Assembly: GCA_003553305.1 (NCBI GenBank)
Contig: PWEB01000246.1
Coordinates: forward strand, 1-6,251
DNA from: Syntrophomonadaceae bacterium
GTDB lineage: Bacteria > Bacillota > Dethiobacteria > DTU022
Reading direction: 5' to 3'
Length of the DNA stretch: 6,251 bases
Below are positions 1 to 6,218 of this stretch, one piece after another. How positions within the stretch are numbered: the first letter of the stretch is position 1; every line of letters starts with the position of its first letter. The notes under the pieces are model-generated. The model ran no database searches. It was given only the letters and a program-made list of their open reading frames with translations, and had not been told where the DNA came from. A program made the translations under genes and the position numbers.

Positions 1-217
1 CAGTCTAAAAGCGATAGCGGATGAAGCAATGAACAGAAATACTGGGGCCAGAGGTTTAAGGGCTATCTTAGAAGAAGCCCTGCTCAGTGTGATGTTTGAA
101 CTGCCTTCCAGGGATGATATCGACCGCTGCATCATCACCAGGGAGGTCGTTCTTAATGGTGAGGAGCCGCAATTGATTACCAAAAATCAAGTGAAAAAGA
201 AAGAAGAGTCAGCTTAA
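1..217 (+). CDS. clpX: ATP-dependent Clp protease ATP-binding subunit ClpX, C-terminal end (partial)
   Basis: This is the 3' end of a gene that begins outside the window. The reading frame is open from base 2 and gives 71 residues before a TAA stop. ClpX is the AAA+ unfoldase that recognises substrates and feeds them into the ClpP peptidase chamber in the cytoplasm. The visible part matches the C-terminal small AAA+ subdomain. It shows the family's NTGARGLR stretch (sensor-2 arginine), then a helix rich in Glu and Leu, then a V-F-E-L-P-S segment close to the V-M-Y-D-L-P-S of other ClpX proteins. A lysine- and glutamate-rich tail ends the protein. Walker motifs and the zinc-binding domain are upstream and cannot be checked. 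The next gene is lon on the same strand, an arrangement seen in Firmicutes. Identification is by recognised motif only. Confidence 0.93.
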   Translation, partial: SLKAIADEAMNRNTGARGLRAILEEALLSVMFELPSRDDIDRCIITREVVLNGEEPQLITKNQVKKKEESA

Positions 218-269
218 ACAAAGATTTTGAGAATAATGGGCAGGACTTGCCCGGACAGTTTAAAAGTAA

Positions 270-299
270 TTGAAAGCGGGAAGCTGATAATAATATAAC
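270..299 (+). promoter_or_regulatory. Putative sigma-A-type promoter of lon
   Basis: TTGAAA at 270-275 (5 of 6 to TTGACA) and TATAAC at 294-299 (5 of 6 to TATAAT) are separated by 18 nt. Transcription would start near 305-307, about 40 nt before the lon start codon. The left arm of the inverted repeat overlaps the end of the -35 box and the spacer, and its right arm covers the expected start point. This is a consensus match only, and lon may also be read from upstream. Confidence 0.5.
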
Positions 300-316
300 C
301 CGATGCTTCTCGCTTT
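273..316 (+). repeat. 12-bp inverted repeat (20-nt loop) around the lon promoter
   Basis: The left arm AAAGCGGGAAGC (273-284) pairs with the right arm GCTTCTCGCTTT (305-316) over all 12 positions, with one G-T wobble. The 20-nt loop is AT-rich and holds the putative lon -10 box at the centre of symmetry. It is not followed by a clean T run (the next bases are AACTTTATATAG), so it would be a poor terminator. It could be an operator for a dimeric regulator. It could also be a hairpin in transcripts reading through from clpX. It does not match the HrcA CIRCE consensus or the CtsR direct repeat as I know them. Confidence 0.7.
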
Positions 317-330
317 AACTTTATATAGTG

Positions 331-348
331 AAGGTGGTTAAAGTTATG
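331..348 (+). promoter_or_regulatory. Ribosome binding site that fixes the lon start
   Basis: AAGGTGG at 331-337 lies 8 nt before ATG at 346. The longer in-frame reading from GTG at 328 has no Shine-Dalgarno sequence and would place the ribosome binding site inside the coding region. ATG 346 is therefore preferred, giving MPGKEK as the N-terminus. Confidence 0.8.
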
Positions 349-2757
349 CCTGGAAAAGAAAAACTAGCCGTGCTCCCCTTAAGAGGAGTCCTGGTATTTC
401 CCTATATGGTTCTCCACCTGGATGTGGGGCGGGAAAGATCTATTTCTGCCATTGAGCATTCGATGGGGGAAGATAACCGGATAGTGCTGATGGCTCAAAA
501 AGACTCTAAAAAATCGGAGCCGACGGAAAGTGATCTTCATCAGGTTGGTACCGAAGCCCGTATCAAACAGATGATTAAACTGCCCGGCGGAACTCTTCGT
601 ATTTTGGTGGAAGGTCTGAACCGCGTTAAAATCCTAAACTATGTTAGCGGTGAGCAGTTTTTAGAAGCGGAAGCAGCGTTTGTTGAAGATGATCAAACCA
701 AAACCCCTGAAATTGAAGCTCAGATGCGCAGCGTTCTTGAACAGTTTGAGCAATATATTAAAATAAACCAGAAGGTCCCCCCGGAAACCCTTTCTAGTGT
801 ATCTGACATCGAAGAACCGGGACGTTTTACTGATGTCATTGCTTCTCATCTAACCATGAAGATTGAGCAAAAACAAGAGCTTCTGGAAGCAATTGAAATC
901 GAAGGTCGGCTTGAAAAACTGAACGAAATTTTAAGCCGTGAAATGGAAATACAGGAAATTGAACGCAAGATTAATCTGCGGGTGCGCAAGCAGATGGAAA
1001 AGACCCAGAAAGAGTATTATTTGCGCGAACAAATGAAAGCAATTCAAAAAGAGCTTGGTGAGAAAGATGAAAGAATGGCCGAAGCCGAAGAATACCGGGA
1101 AAAAGTTGCTGAGGCAAAGCTTCCTGATGAAGTTGAGGAAAAGGCCCTTAAAGAAATCGATCGTCTTGAGAAAATGCCTCCAGCAGCAGCGGAAGGCACT
1201 GTGATCAGGACCTACCTTGATTGGCTGCTTGAATTGCCATGGGGTTCGGAAACCGATGATTGCCTGGACCTTGATGTGGCCGAAGACATCTTAGATGAAG
1301 ATCACTATGGCCTGAAAAATGTCAAGGAGCGCATTATTGAGTACCTCGCAGTGCGGCAATTGGCTAATGAGCTAAAAGGCCCGATTCTCTGCCTGATTGG
1401 CCCACCCGGGGTTGGTAAGACTTCACTGGCTAAATCTGTTGCCCGGGCCATGGAGCGTAATTTTGTGAGGATCTCTCTGGGTGGTGTGCGTGACGAGGCG
1501 GAGATACGCGGTCACAGACGGACCTATATCGGGGCATTGCCGGGCAGGATTATCCAGGGTATGCGTGAAGCTAAATCAAGGAATCCGGTTTTTTTGATGG
1601 ATGAGATTGATAAAATGTCCACAGACTTCAGGGGAGATCCGTCTTCAGCATTACTTGAAGTGCTTGATCCGGAGCAGAACCATACATTTAGTGATCACTA
1701 TGTGGAAGTCCCGTTTGATCTTTCGCAGGTCATGTTTATAACCACCGGAAATACTTCTTTCAATATTCCCCAGGCTCTGCGGGACCGGATGGAATTGATC
1801 CACATACCAGGTTACACGGAAGAGGATAAGGTAGAAATTGCCCGTCAGTATCTTATCCCGAAGCAGATCAAGGAAAACGGGCTTACAGACAAAAACCTCG
1901 AATTATCCGAAGGGGCTGTTCGCCGGATTATTCGCGAATATACCAGGGAAGCGGGAGTACGCAATCTGGAAAGAAGCATTTCAGCTATTTGTCGCAAAGT
2001 TGCCCGGGAAGTGGTTAAAGAACGCTATAACAAGGTTAAGCTGAACAGACAAAATCTGCAGAAGTATTTGGGTGTTCCCCGCTACCGCTATGGTTCGGCG
2101 GAAAAGCAGGATGAGATCGGTGTGGCCACCGGACTGGCCTGGACTGAAAGTGGTGGGGATCTGCTTTCAATAGAGGTGACCTTAATGAAGGGTAAAGGTA
2201 AAATGACCCTGACCGGTCAGCTCGGTGAAATAATGCAGGAATCAGCCAAGGCTGCAATGAGTTACATTCGCTCAAGAGCAGAAACACTCCAACTTAAAGA
2301 GAACTTTTATGAAGAAGTTGACATTCATATCCATGTGCCCGAGGGTGCCATCCCAAAAGATGGTCCATCAGCCGGAATTGCGATGGCAACAGCGCTTGCG
2401 TCTGCTTTTACCAGGATTCCGATTAGAAAAGATGTCACTATGACTGGAGAAATTACACTGCGCGGAAGAGTTCTGCCCGTAGGAGGAGTTAAAGAAAAAA
2501 TGCTTGCTGCTCACAGGGCCGGAATTAAGACTATGGTAATGCCTGCTGAAAATCGACGGGATTTAAGTGATATTCCCCAGAATGTGCGGCGTAAAGTCGA
2601 AGTAAAATTAGTGGAGCATATGGACGAAGTACTTGAAATGGCACTTACCGAACTGGTAAGTAAAAGTGATAAAGAAGAGCATCGCCCCGAACATGCTGTC
2701 AGGGAAGATGATTTAGATCTGCCGGCAAACGGGCAGGATTCCTCAATTCGGCACTAA
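346..2757 (+). CDS. lon: ATP-dependent serine protease Lon (LonA type)
   Basis: Complete LonA protease of 803 aa, close to the usual 770-810. It degrades misfolded and selected regulatory proteins in the cytoplasm as a hexamer. Residues about 6-200 form the N-terminal substrate-binding LON domain (LPLRGVLVFPYM near the start). A charged coiled coil follows at about 185-275, including YYLREQMKAI at 224-233. The AAA+ module has Walker A GPPGVGKT (352-359, Lys358), Walker B FLMDEID (416-422), an arginine-finger candidate Arg481 and sensor-2 Arg539. The C-terminal protease domain carries catalytic Ser675 in PKDGPSAG and Lys718 in GGVKEK, 43 residues apart as in E. coli Lon (S679/K722). The last roughly 30 residues are a variable, strongly charged tail. 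All catalytic residues are intact. The stop is 22 nt before the ysxC start, so the two genes are probably one operon. No transmembrane segment is visible, which rules out LonB. Confidence 0.98.
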   Translation: MPGKEKLAVLPLRGVLVFPYMVLHLDVGRERSISAIEHSMGEDNRIVLMAQKDSKKSEPTESDLHQVGTEARIKQMIKLPGGTLRILVEGLNRVKILNYVSGEQFLEAEAAFVEDDQTKTPEIEAQMRSVLEQFEQYIKINQKVPPETLSSVSDIEEPGRFTDVIASHLTMKIEQKQELLEAIEIEGRLEKLNEILSREMEIQEIERKINLRVRKQMEKTQKEYYLREQMKAIQKELGEKDERMAEAEEYREKVAEAKLPDEVEEKALKEIDRLEKMPPAAAEGTVIRTYLDWLLELPWGSETDDCLDLDVAEDILDEDHYGLKNVKERIIEYLAVRQLANELKGPILCLIGPPGVGKTSLAKSVARAMERNFVRISLGGVRDEAEIRGHRRTYIGALPGRIIQGMREAKSRNPVFLMDEIDKMSTDFRGDPSSALLEVLDPEQNHTFSDHYVEVPFDLSQVMFITTGNTSFNIPQALRDRMELIHIPGYTEEDKVEIARQYLIPKQIKENGLTDKNLELSEGAVRRIIREYTREAGVRNLERSISAICRKVAREVVKERYNKVKLNRQNLQKYLGVPRYRYGSAEKQDEIGVATGLAWTESGGDLLSIEVTLMKGKGKMTLTGQLGEIMQESAKAAMSYIRSRAETLQLKENFYEEVDIHIHVPEGAIPKDGPSAGIAMATALASAFTRIPIRKDVTMTGEITLRGRVLPVGGVKEKMLAAHRAGIKTMVMPAENRRDLSDIPQNVRRKVEVKLVEHMDEVLEMALTELVSKSDKEEHRPEHAVREDDLDLPANGQDSSIRH

Positions 2758-2767
2758 GTTTGATAAT

Positions 2768-2782
2768 AAGGTGAATAAAGTG
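2768..2782 (+). promoter_or_regulatory. Ribosome binding site that fixes the ysxC start
   Basis: AAGGTGA (2768-2774) precedes GTG at 2780 by 5 nt and matches the 3' half of the AGGAGGTGA consensus. The alternative in-frame GTG at 2771 lies inside this site and has only a weak purine run before it. Starting at 2780 gives MKIKQAEL, which lines up with the MKVTKSEI start of B. subtilis YsxC as I remember it. Confidence 0.72.
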
Positions 2783-3367
2783 AAGATAAAGCAGGCAGAG
2801 CTTAAAGCCGGGGCCTATAATATAGGAGATTTTCCTGATTGGGACTTGCCCGAGATATCTTTTCTCGGGAGATCAAATGTGGGCAAATCATCACTGATCA
2901 ACAACTTGATTGGCAGAAAAAACCTGGCCAGGACCAGTTCTACTCCTGGTAAAACACGGGGACTATACTTTTACCTTCTAAATGGCAAGCTATGTTTCGT
3001 TGATCTGCCCGGTTATGGATATGCAAAGGTTTCCAAAAAAGAGCAGCAGCGTTGGGCCCCGATTATTGAAGAATATCTTCGAAGCAGGGGTAACCTTTTC
3101 GGGTCTGTGCATCTGATCGACTGCCGCCACGAGCCATCAGAAAATGATCAGATGATGAATGAATGGCTGCGTATGCACAGCATTCCAAGAGTAATAGTAG
3201 CTACAAAAGCAGATAAACTTTCGCGCAGCGCCCTGTTACGGCAGATAAAAGTTATTCGAAATAGTTTAGATCTTTTTGAAGAAGAGACTTTGCTGCCTTT
3301 TTCAGCCCGAACCGGAAACGGACGTGAACAGCTTTGGAAATCTATTACCGCTATGTTGCCGCAATGA
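2780..3367 (+). CDS. ysxC: Ribosome biogenesis GTP-binding protein YsxC/EngB
   Basis: Small TRAFAC-class GTPase of 195 aa from the GTG start, the same length as B. subtilis YsxC. In Firmicutes this family is needed for late assembly of the 50S ribosomal subunit. All G motifs are present: G1 GRSNVGKS at 30-37, G2 around Thr59 in TPGKT, G3 DLPG at 75-78 followed by the family signature YGYAKV, G4 TKAD at 142-145, and G5 SAR at 175-177. The segment RKNLARTSSTPGKT (46-59) is highly typical of EngB. There is no extra domain and no membrane segment. The gene sits directly behind lon, an order conserved in Bacillus and many other Firmicutes, and probably shares its transcript. No terminator is visible just after the TGA stop, so transcription may continue into the next gene. 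Confidence 0.97.
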   Translation: MKIKQAELKAGAYNIGDFPDWDLPEISFLGRSNVGKSSLINNLIGRKNLARTSSTPGKTRGLYFYLLNGKLCFVDLPGYGYAKVSKKEQQRWAPIIEEYLRSRGNLFGSVHLIDCRHEPSENDQMMNEWLRMHSIPRVIVATKADKLSRSALLRQIKVIRNSLDLFEEETLLPFSARTGNGREQLWKSITAMLPQ

Positions 3368-3411
3368 TCATTAAAAAAATAAGCAATCAATTTAAGCAGC
3401 AGCCCACCGAA

Positions 3412-3475
3412 TGTAGAAAATGAGAAAAGTAGAAAATGAGAAATGTAGAAAATGAGAAATGTAGAAAATGAGAAA
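3412..3475 (+). repeat. Four tandem copies of a 16-bp repeat
   Basis: The unit TGTAGAAAATGAGAAA occurs head to tail at 3412-3427, 3428-3443, 3444-3459 and 3460-3475. The second copy begins with A instead of T, and the others are identical. Each unit is itself a near-duplicate of about 8 nt (TGTAGAAAA then TGAGAAA). There is no spacer, so this is not a CRISPR array. One strand is almost pure purine, with T as the only pyrimidine. Each unit contains TAG and TGA and 16 is not a multiple of 3, so the array cannot be coding on this strand. It fills much of the 142-nt gap between ysxC and the activator gene. Confidence 0.95.
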
Positions 3476-3509
3476 CTGACTGAAATCTATTTGCCTGGAG
3501 GCTTTTAAA

Positions 3510-4292
3510 ATGCCGGTAGCTGGAATTGATATTGGGTCATTAACTGCAGAAGTTGTTTTGATGGACCAAGGAAAGATTCTCCATTCTGTCATTTTACCAA
3601 CAGGGGCAAATAGCAAAGTTGCTGCTGAAAAGGCAATGGAAGAGGCGTTGAAAGCTGCTGGATTCAACCGCTCTGATTTAGAATATGTAGTTGCGACTGG
3701 TTATGGACGAGTTAGTGTTGATTTTGCTAATAAAAAAATTACAGAAATTACCTGCCATGGTCGGGGGGCTCATTATCTTAATCCTTCGGTACGCACAGTA
3801 ATAGATATCGGGGGACAGGATAGTAAAGTAATCCTGGTTAACGATAAAGGCCGCGCCCTGGATTTTACTATGAATGACAAGTGTGCTGCGGGAACCGGCC
3901 GTTTTCTGGAAGTAATGGCCCAGGCTCTTGAGGTTGAACTCGGTCAACTGGCCGAGCTAAGCAGCAGAGCTAAAAACGCGGTTTCTATAAGCAGTATGTG
4001 CACTGTTTTTGCTGAATCAGAGGTGGTTTCTTTGATTGCCCAGGGGTTGCCAAGTGAGGATATAGCTCGTGGATTACATCAGTCAATAGCGGATCGGACC
4101 TCCGGGATGGTGCACAGGGTAGGGCTTACTGAACCGGTTATGATTACCGGAGGCGTAGCGAAGAACGGTGCGGTTGTTCAGGCCTTAAATGAAAAATTGA
4201 AAACTAAAATCATAGTCCCCCCGGAACCGCAGATAGCAGGCGCATTAGGGGCTGCTATGCTCGCTCAGGAAGAACTGGATGGCAGTAAATAA
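3510..4292 (+). CDS. [4Fe-4S] ATPase activator, 2-hydroxyacyl-CoA dehydratase / benzoyl-CoA reductase type (BadF/BadG/BcrA/BcrD family)
   Basis: A 260-aa protein of the ASKHA (acetate/sugar kinase-Hsp70-actin) fold, the same size as HgdC-type activators. Such proteins use ATP to drive one low-potential electron into a partner dehydratase or reductase. The family works as a homodimer bridging one [4Fe-4S] cluster. Phosphate-1 motif GIDIGS is at 5-10, phosphate-2 motif DIGGQDSK at 99-106 and adenosine motif GGVAKN at 214-219. The cluster cysteines appear as Cys125 (NDKCAAGTGRF) and Cys164 (SSMCTVF), 39 residues apart, as for Cys127/Cys166 of Acidaminococcus HgdC. Start support is strong: GGAGG at 3497-3501, 8 nt before ATG. 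No dehydratase subunit is adjacent in the window, so the partner and substrate are unknown and a specific gene symbol is not justified. The gene lies 142 nt behind ysxC and may share its transcript or have its own promoter. Confidence 0.93.
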   Translation: MPVAGIDIGSLTAEVVLMDQGKILHSVILPTGANSKVAAEKAMEEALKAAGFNRSDLEYVVATGYGRVSVDFANKKITEITCHGRGAHYLNPSVRTVIDIGGQDSKVILVNDKGRALDFTMNDKCAAGTGRFLEVMAQALEVELGQLAELSSRAKNAVSISSMCTVFAESEVVSLIAQGLPSEDIARGLHQSIADRTSGMVHRVGLTEPVMITGGVAKNGAVVQALNEKLKTKIIVPPEPQIAGALGAAMLAQEELDGSK

Positions 4293-4406
4293 AGCATCAG
4301 CTTTTATAAGGATGATTTTAACTTACCTCTCTGAAAGTGCAAGTTATCTTTTGTTTTTAAAGTTAGCGTGATCAGCTCGGTCTGAACTTGTCCTGCTTAC
4401 CCGGAA

Positions 4407-4961
4407 TCAACTGTTAATAATGTGACTCAGCCTGTTTTTTGACAGGCTGTTTTTTATATGGCTGTAAAGAAAAACAGAGAGGGCTATCTTAAGCAGATCG
4501 AGGGGAATAAAAGGCAAGACACCGACTATAAATACCTGTTCGGGGCTGTACCGCATGATCAATCCAAGCTGGATGGACCCACAAAGATAGATGACAACAA
4601 GCCCTAAAAACATAGCTAAAGAGATAGCCAGTTTCTGGGAACTATTAAACCTCTCCACAATCCACCCAATCAGGTATACGGCAGGAATAAACCCCCATAA
4701 ATAACCTCCTCCCGGTCCGGTGAGCATATATATTCCCCCGCGACCCAGTGAAAAGACCGGAGCTCCGGCTGCGCCAAGCGTAAGGTAGGCAGTAATCGAT
4801 AAGACGCCAGCCCTGCTGCCGAGCAAGGCACCGGCAATCATCACTCCGATCACCTGGCCTGTTAACGGTACCGGGCTGAAAGGTATGGGAACAGCAAACT
4901 GGGCCAAAACTGCTATTAGGGCAGCAAACAATGCGCATATCACTAATTTACTGGTAGACAA
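4407..4961 (-). CDS. bioY: Biotin ECF transporter substrate-binding S component BioY
   Basis: Integral membrane protein of 184 aa from a TTG start, typical for BioY. BioY binds biotin in the cytoplasmic membrane and works with the shared ECF energising module (T protein plus two ATPases), or in some bacteria alone. About six hydrophobic segments are visible. Family signatures in order are: KLVICALFAAL at 5-15; PVPLTGQVIGV at 30-40, leading into GALLGSRAGVLS; TLGAAGAPVFS at 61-71; a glycine-rich GPGGGYLWGF loop at 82-91; and PFIPLDLLKIAL at 150-161 with the conserved Asp-Lys pair (155, 158). The ATG at 5009 would add 16 residues overlapping the upstream gene but has no ribosome binding site, so TTG at 4961 is preferred. 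The upstream regulator gene ends 25 nt before, so the pair is probably cotranscribed. No BirA-type operator is visible. The C-terminal tail is encoded by a terminator for the opposite strand. Confidence 0.94.
   Translation of the reverse strand: MSTSKLVICALFAALIAVLAQFAVPIPFSPVPLTGQVIGVMIAGALLGSRAGVLSITAYLTLGAAGAPVFSLGRGGIYMLTGPGGGYLWGFIPAVYLIGWIVERFNSSQKLAISLAMFLGLVVIYLCGSIQLGLIMRYSPEQVFIVGVLPFIPLDLLKIALSVFLYSHIKNSLSKNRLSHIINS
4428..4455 (+). terminator. Rho-independent terminator of the + strand block, inside the bioY 3' end
   Basis: Perfect 8-bp stem CAGCCTGT (4428-4435) and ACAGGCTG (4442-4449), 6-nt loop TTTTTG, followed by six T (4450-4455). The T run is only on the + strand side, so it stops transcription arriving from the activator gene, whose stop codon is 135 nt upstream. 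It lies within the convergent bioY reading frame and encodes about residues 169-178 of BioY. The 114 nt between the two stop codons (4293-4406) hold no gene and only a weak 6-bp AT-rich inverted repeat. Confidence 0.87.
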
Positions 4962-4974
4962 TTTATTTACTCCT
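4959..4974 (-). promoter_or_regulatory. Ribosome binding site that fixes the bioY TTG start
   Basis: On the - strand AGGAG (4974-4970) lies 8 nt before TTG at 4961-4959. The resulting N-terminus MSTSKLVICALF begins just before the first membrane helix, as is usual for BioY. The only upstream ATG (5009) has no purine-rich site in front of it. Confidence 0.78.
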
Positions 4975-4986
4975 GTCTCTTGAACT

Positions 4987-6174
4987 TCATTGCGGGATGT
5001 GGATGGCATGGATCATTAAATCATAAATAGCCCCAATCTTTGAGGAGACAGTTAACTTATGATCTTTTATAATAATGTTTTCCAGTAAGATTTGATCAAA
5101 TGTCCCAAAAAACATGTCGCGCACCCTGTAAAGATCTGCTTCTTTGCGGAATATCCCGGCTTTAACACCTGATTCTAAAATATTAATTAGTTCCAGGCTG
5201 TACCTGCGAAAAAGTTGATACGCTTTTGTTTCGTAAAAATTTTGATTGCAGCGGATTTCTTTTAATAAAACTTTATAATACTTTGGATAGTTATCAAAGC
5301 TGGATGCTTGATTCCAAAGATATAACTTAAAAAGGCTGTCCGGTGAATTGGTATTTGCAATATGGTCCTTTAGTTCGCTGAGAAAGTTTTCAACAGCAAG
5401 CTCTGGAATGCACATCAGGATATCTTCCTTATTTTTAAAATACTCATAGACAGTAGGACCGGTTACCCGGGCCCGGGAAGATATATCAGCAACAGTTGTT
5501 TCGTTATAGCCTTTTTCACTGAACTCATTTAGGGCGGCTTGTAAGATAACGCCTTTTTTATTGAAGTTAACCCAAAGCTCAGCTTCTTTTCTTGGCCGCT
5601 TCTTAATTGATTCAAAGAAAAGTTCCTCTAACGAATCACCTTTATCAATTAGGGTAAATGGTTTATTTAGAACAATCAAAGATAATATAAGGTGGTTCAT
5701 TGTTCCTAAAATCATCGAACAACAAGTAGGTATATCAATGCCATCCCGAAAGACTTCCTCATTTATCCCATCCGAAATAATCTTGTGCAGGATTTGATAA
5801 TAATCTGTTAATGGTTTATCTTTTCGTTTATTATAGAAATTTTGATTGCTCCAGATTTCATACATAAATAACCTGGCAAATTCTTCTCTTTCTTCCATGT
5901 AGGAAAGATAGTGCCAGATAAGCTTTCTAAACTGGTTTTCAGGACCTTTAATGCCCAGCAGGTGACTTTCAAGGCTTTTTAGCATGTCATAAAAAGCAAC
6001 TTCAGGGATAGAAAAAAGAAGGTCTTCTTTATTTTTGAAATGCTCATAAATTGATGCTTCTGATGTGTTTGCTGCTTTGGAGATATCCTGAATAGTAGTG
6101 CTTTGGAAGCCTTTAGCAGCAAATAAAGCGGAGGCTTTTGCCATAATTAATTCTTTTTTAGTTATATCTTTCAT
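4987..6174 (-). CDS. Tandem double TetR/AcrR-family transcriptional regulator (fused pseudo-dimer)
   Basis: A 395-aa protein, twice the usual TetR length. It contains two full TetR units: an N-terminal helix-turn-helix at about 6-58 with its ligand-binding region to about 193, then a second helix-turn-helix at about 206-258 with its own region to the end. Corresponding residues are exactly 200 apart: KG 21/221, TT 26/226, DIS 30/230, FKNKED 46/246, IPE 56/256, NQNFY 110/310, FR 142/342, GT 157/357. Over residues 6-60 I count 26 of 55 identical. The two recognition helices differ (TSEASIYEHF against VTGPTVYEYF). TetR proteins normally bind DNA as dimers and release it on binding a small molecule. 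This chain may act as a built-in dimer. It lies 25 nt upstream of bioY and probably controls it, but the ligand and targets are unknown. ATG 6174 has GAGGA 7 nt upstream; TTG 6192 is a poorer start. Confidence 0.93.
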   Translation of the reverse strand: MKDITKKELIMAKASALFAAKGFQSTTIQDISKAANTSEASIYEHFKNKEDLLFSIPEVAFYDMLKSLESHLLGIKGPENQFRKLIWHYLSYMEEREEFARLFMYEIWSNQNFYNKRKDKPLTDYYQILHKIISDGINEEVFRDGIDIPTCCSMILGTMNHLILSLIVLNKPFTLIDKGDSLEELFFESIKKRPRKEAELWVNFNKKGVILQAALNEFSEKGYNETTVADISSRARVTGPTVYEYFKNKEDILMCIPELAVENFLSELKDHIANTNSPDSLFKLYLWNQASSFDNYPKYYKVLLKEIRCNQNFYETKAYQLFRRYSLELINILESGVKAGIFRKEADLYRVRDMFFGTFDQILLENIIIKDHKLTVSSKIGAIYDLMIHAIHIPQ

Positions 6175-6186
6175 GATGTTTTCCTC
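6172..6186 (-). promoter_or_regulatory. Ribosome binding site of the double-TetR gene
   Basis: On the - strand GAGGA (6186-6182) lies 7 nt before ATG at 6174-6172. A longer in-frame reading from TTG at 6192 would contain this site and has no good site of its own. Translation therefore most likely begins MKDITKKE. Confidence 0.75.
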
Positions 6187-6218
6187 TTTCAATGATTTAA
6201 TTGATTCTCAACTCTATA

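Noticed and set aside
238..252. GGGCA/TGCCC hairpin shortly after clpX as a terminator
   Set aside because: The stem is only 5 bp and is followed by GGACAG rather than a T run.
3391..3419. Promoter for the activator gene from TTTAAG and TAGAAA
   Set aside because: Both boxes match poorly and the second falls in the repeat, where the same bases recur every 16 nt.
3412..3475. Short regular repeats as a CRISPR array
   Set aside because: The units are 16 bp and directly adjacent with no unique spacers, and no cas genes are in view.
3392..3667. Reverse-strand open frame rich in Phe, Ser and Ile across the repeat array
   Set aside because: Its composition simply reflects the purine-rich repeat read backwards. 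It overlaps the activator gene and has no ribosome binding site or recognisable family.
4319..4346. TAACTT/AAGTTA inverted repeat followed by TCTTTTGTTTTT as a first terminator of the activator gene
   Set aside because: It has a six-pair, mostly A-T stem with a 16-nt loop, too weak beside the strong hairpin at 4428.
4645..4938. Alternative reverse-strand frame inside bioY
   Set aside because: It is a shadow of bioY in another frame: it has no membrane pattern of its own and no known motif.
4962..5060. Separate bioY promoter or BirA-type operator (the bases near 5050 contain GTTAAC)
   Set aside because: There is no paired half-site at the right spacing and the motif is within the regulator's coding sequence. 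No convincing -35/-10 pair was seen.
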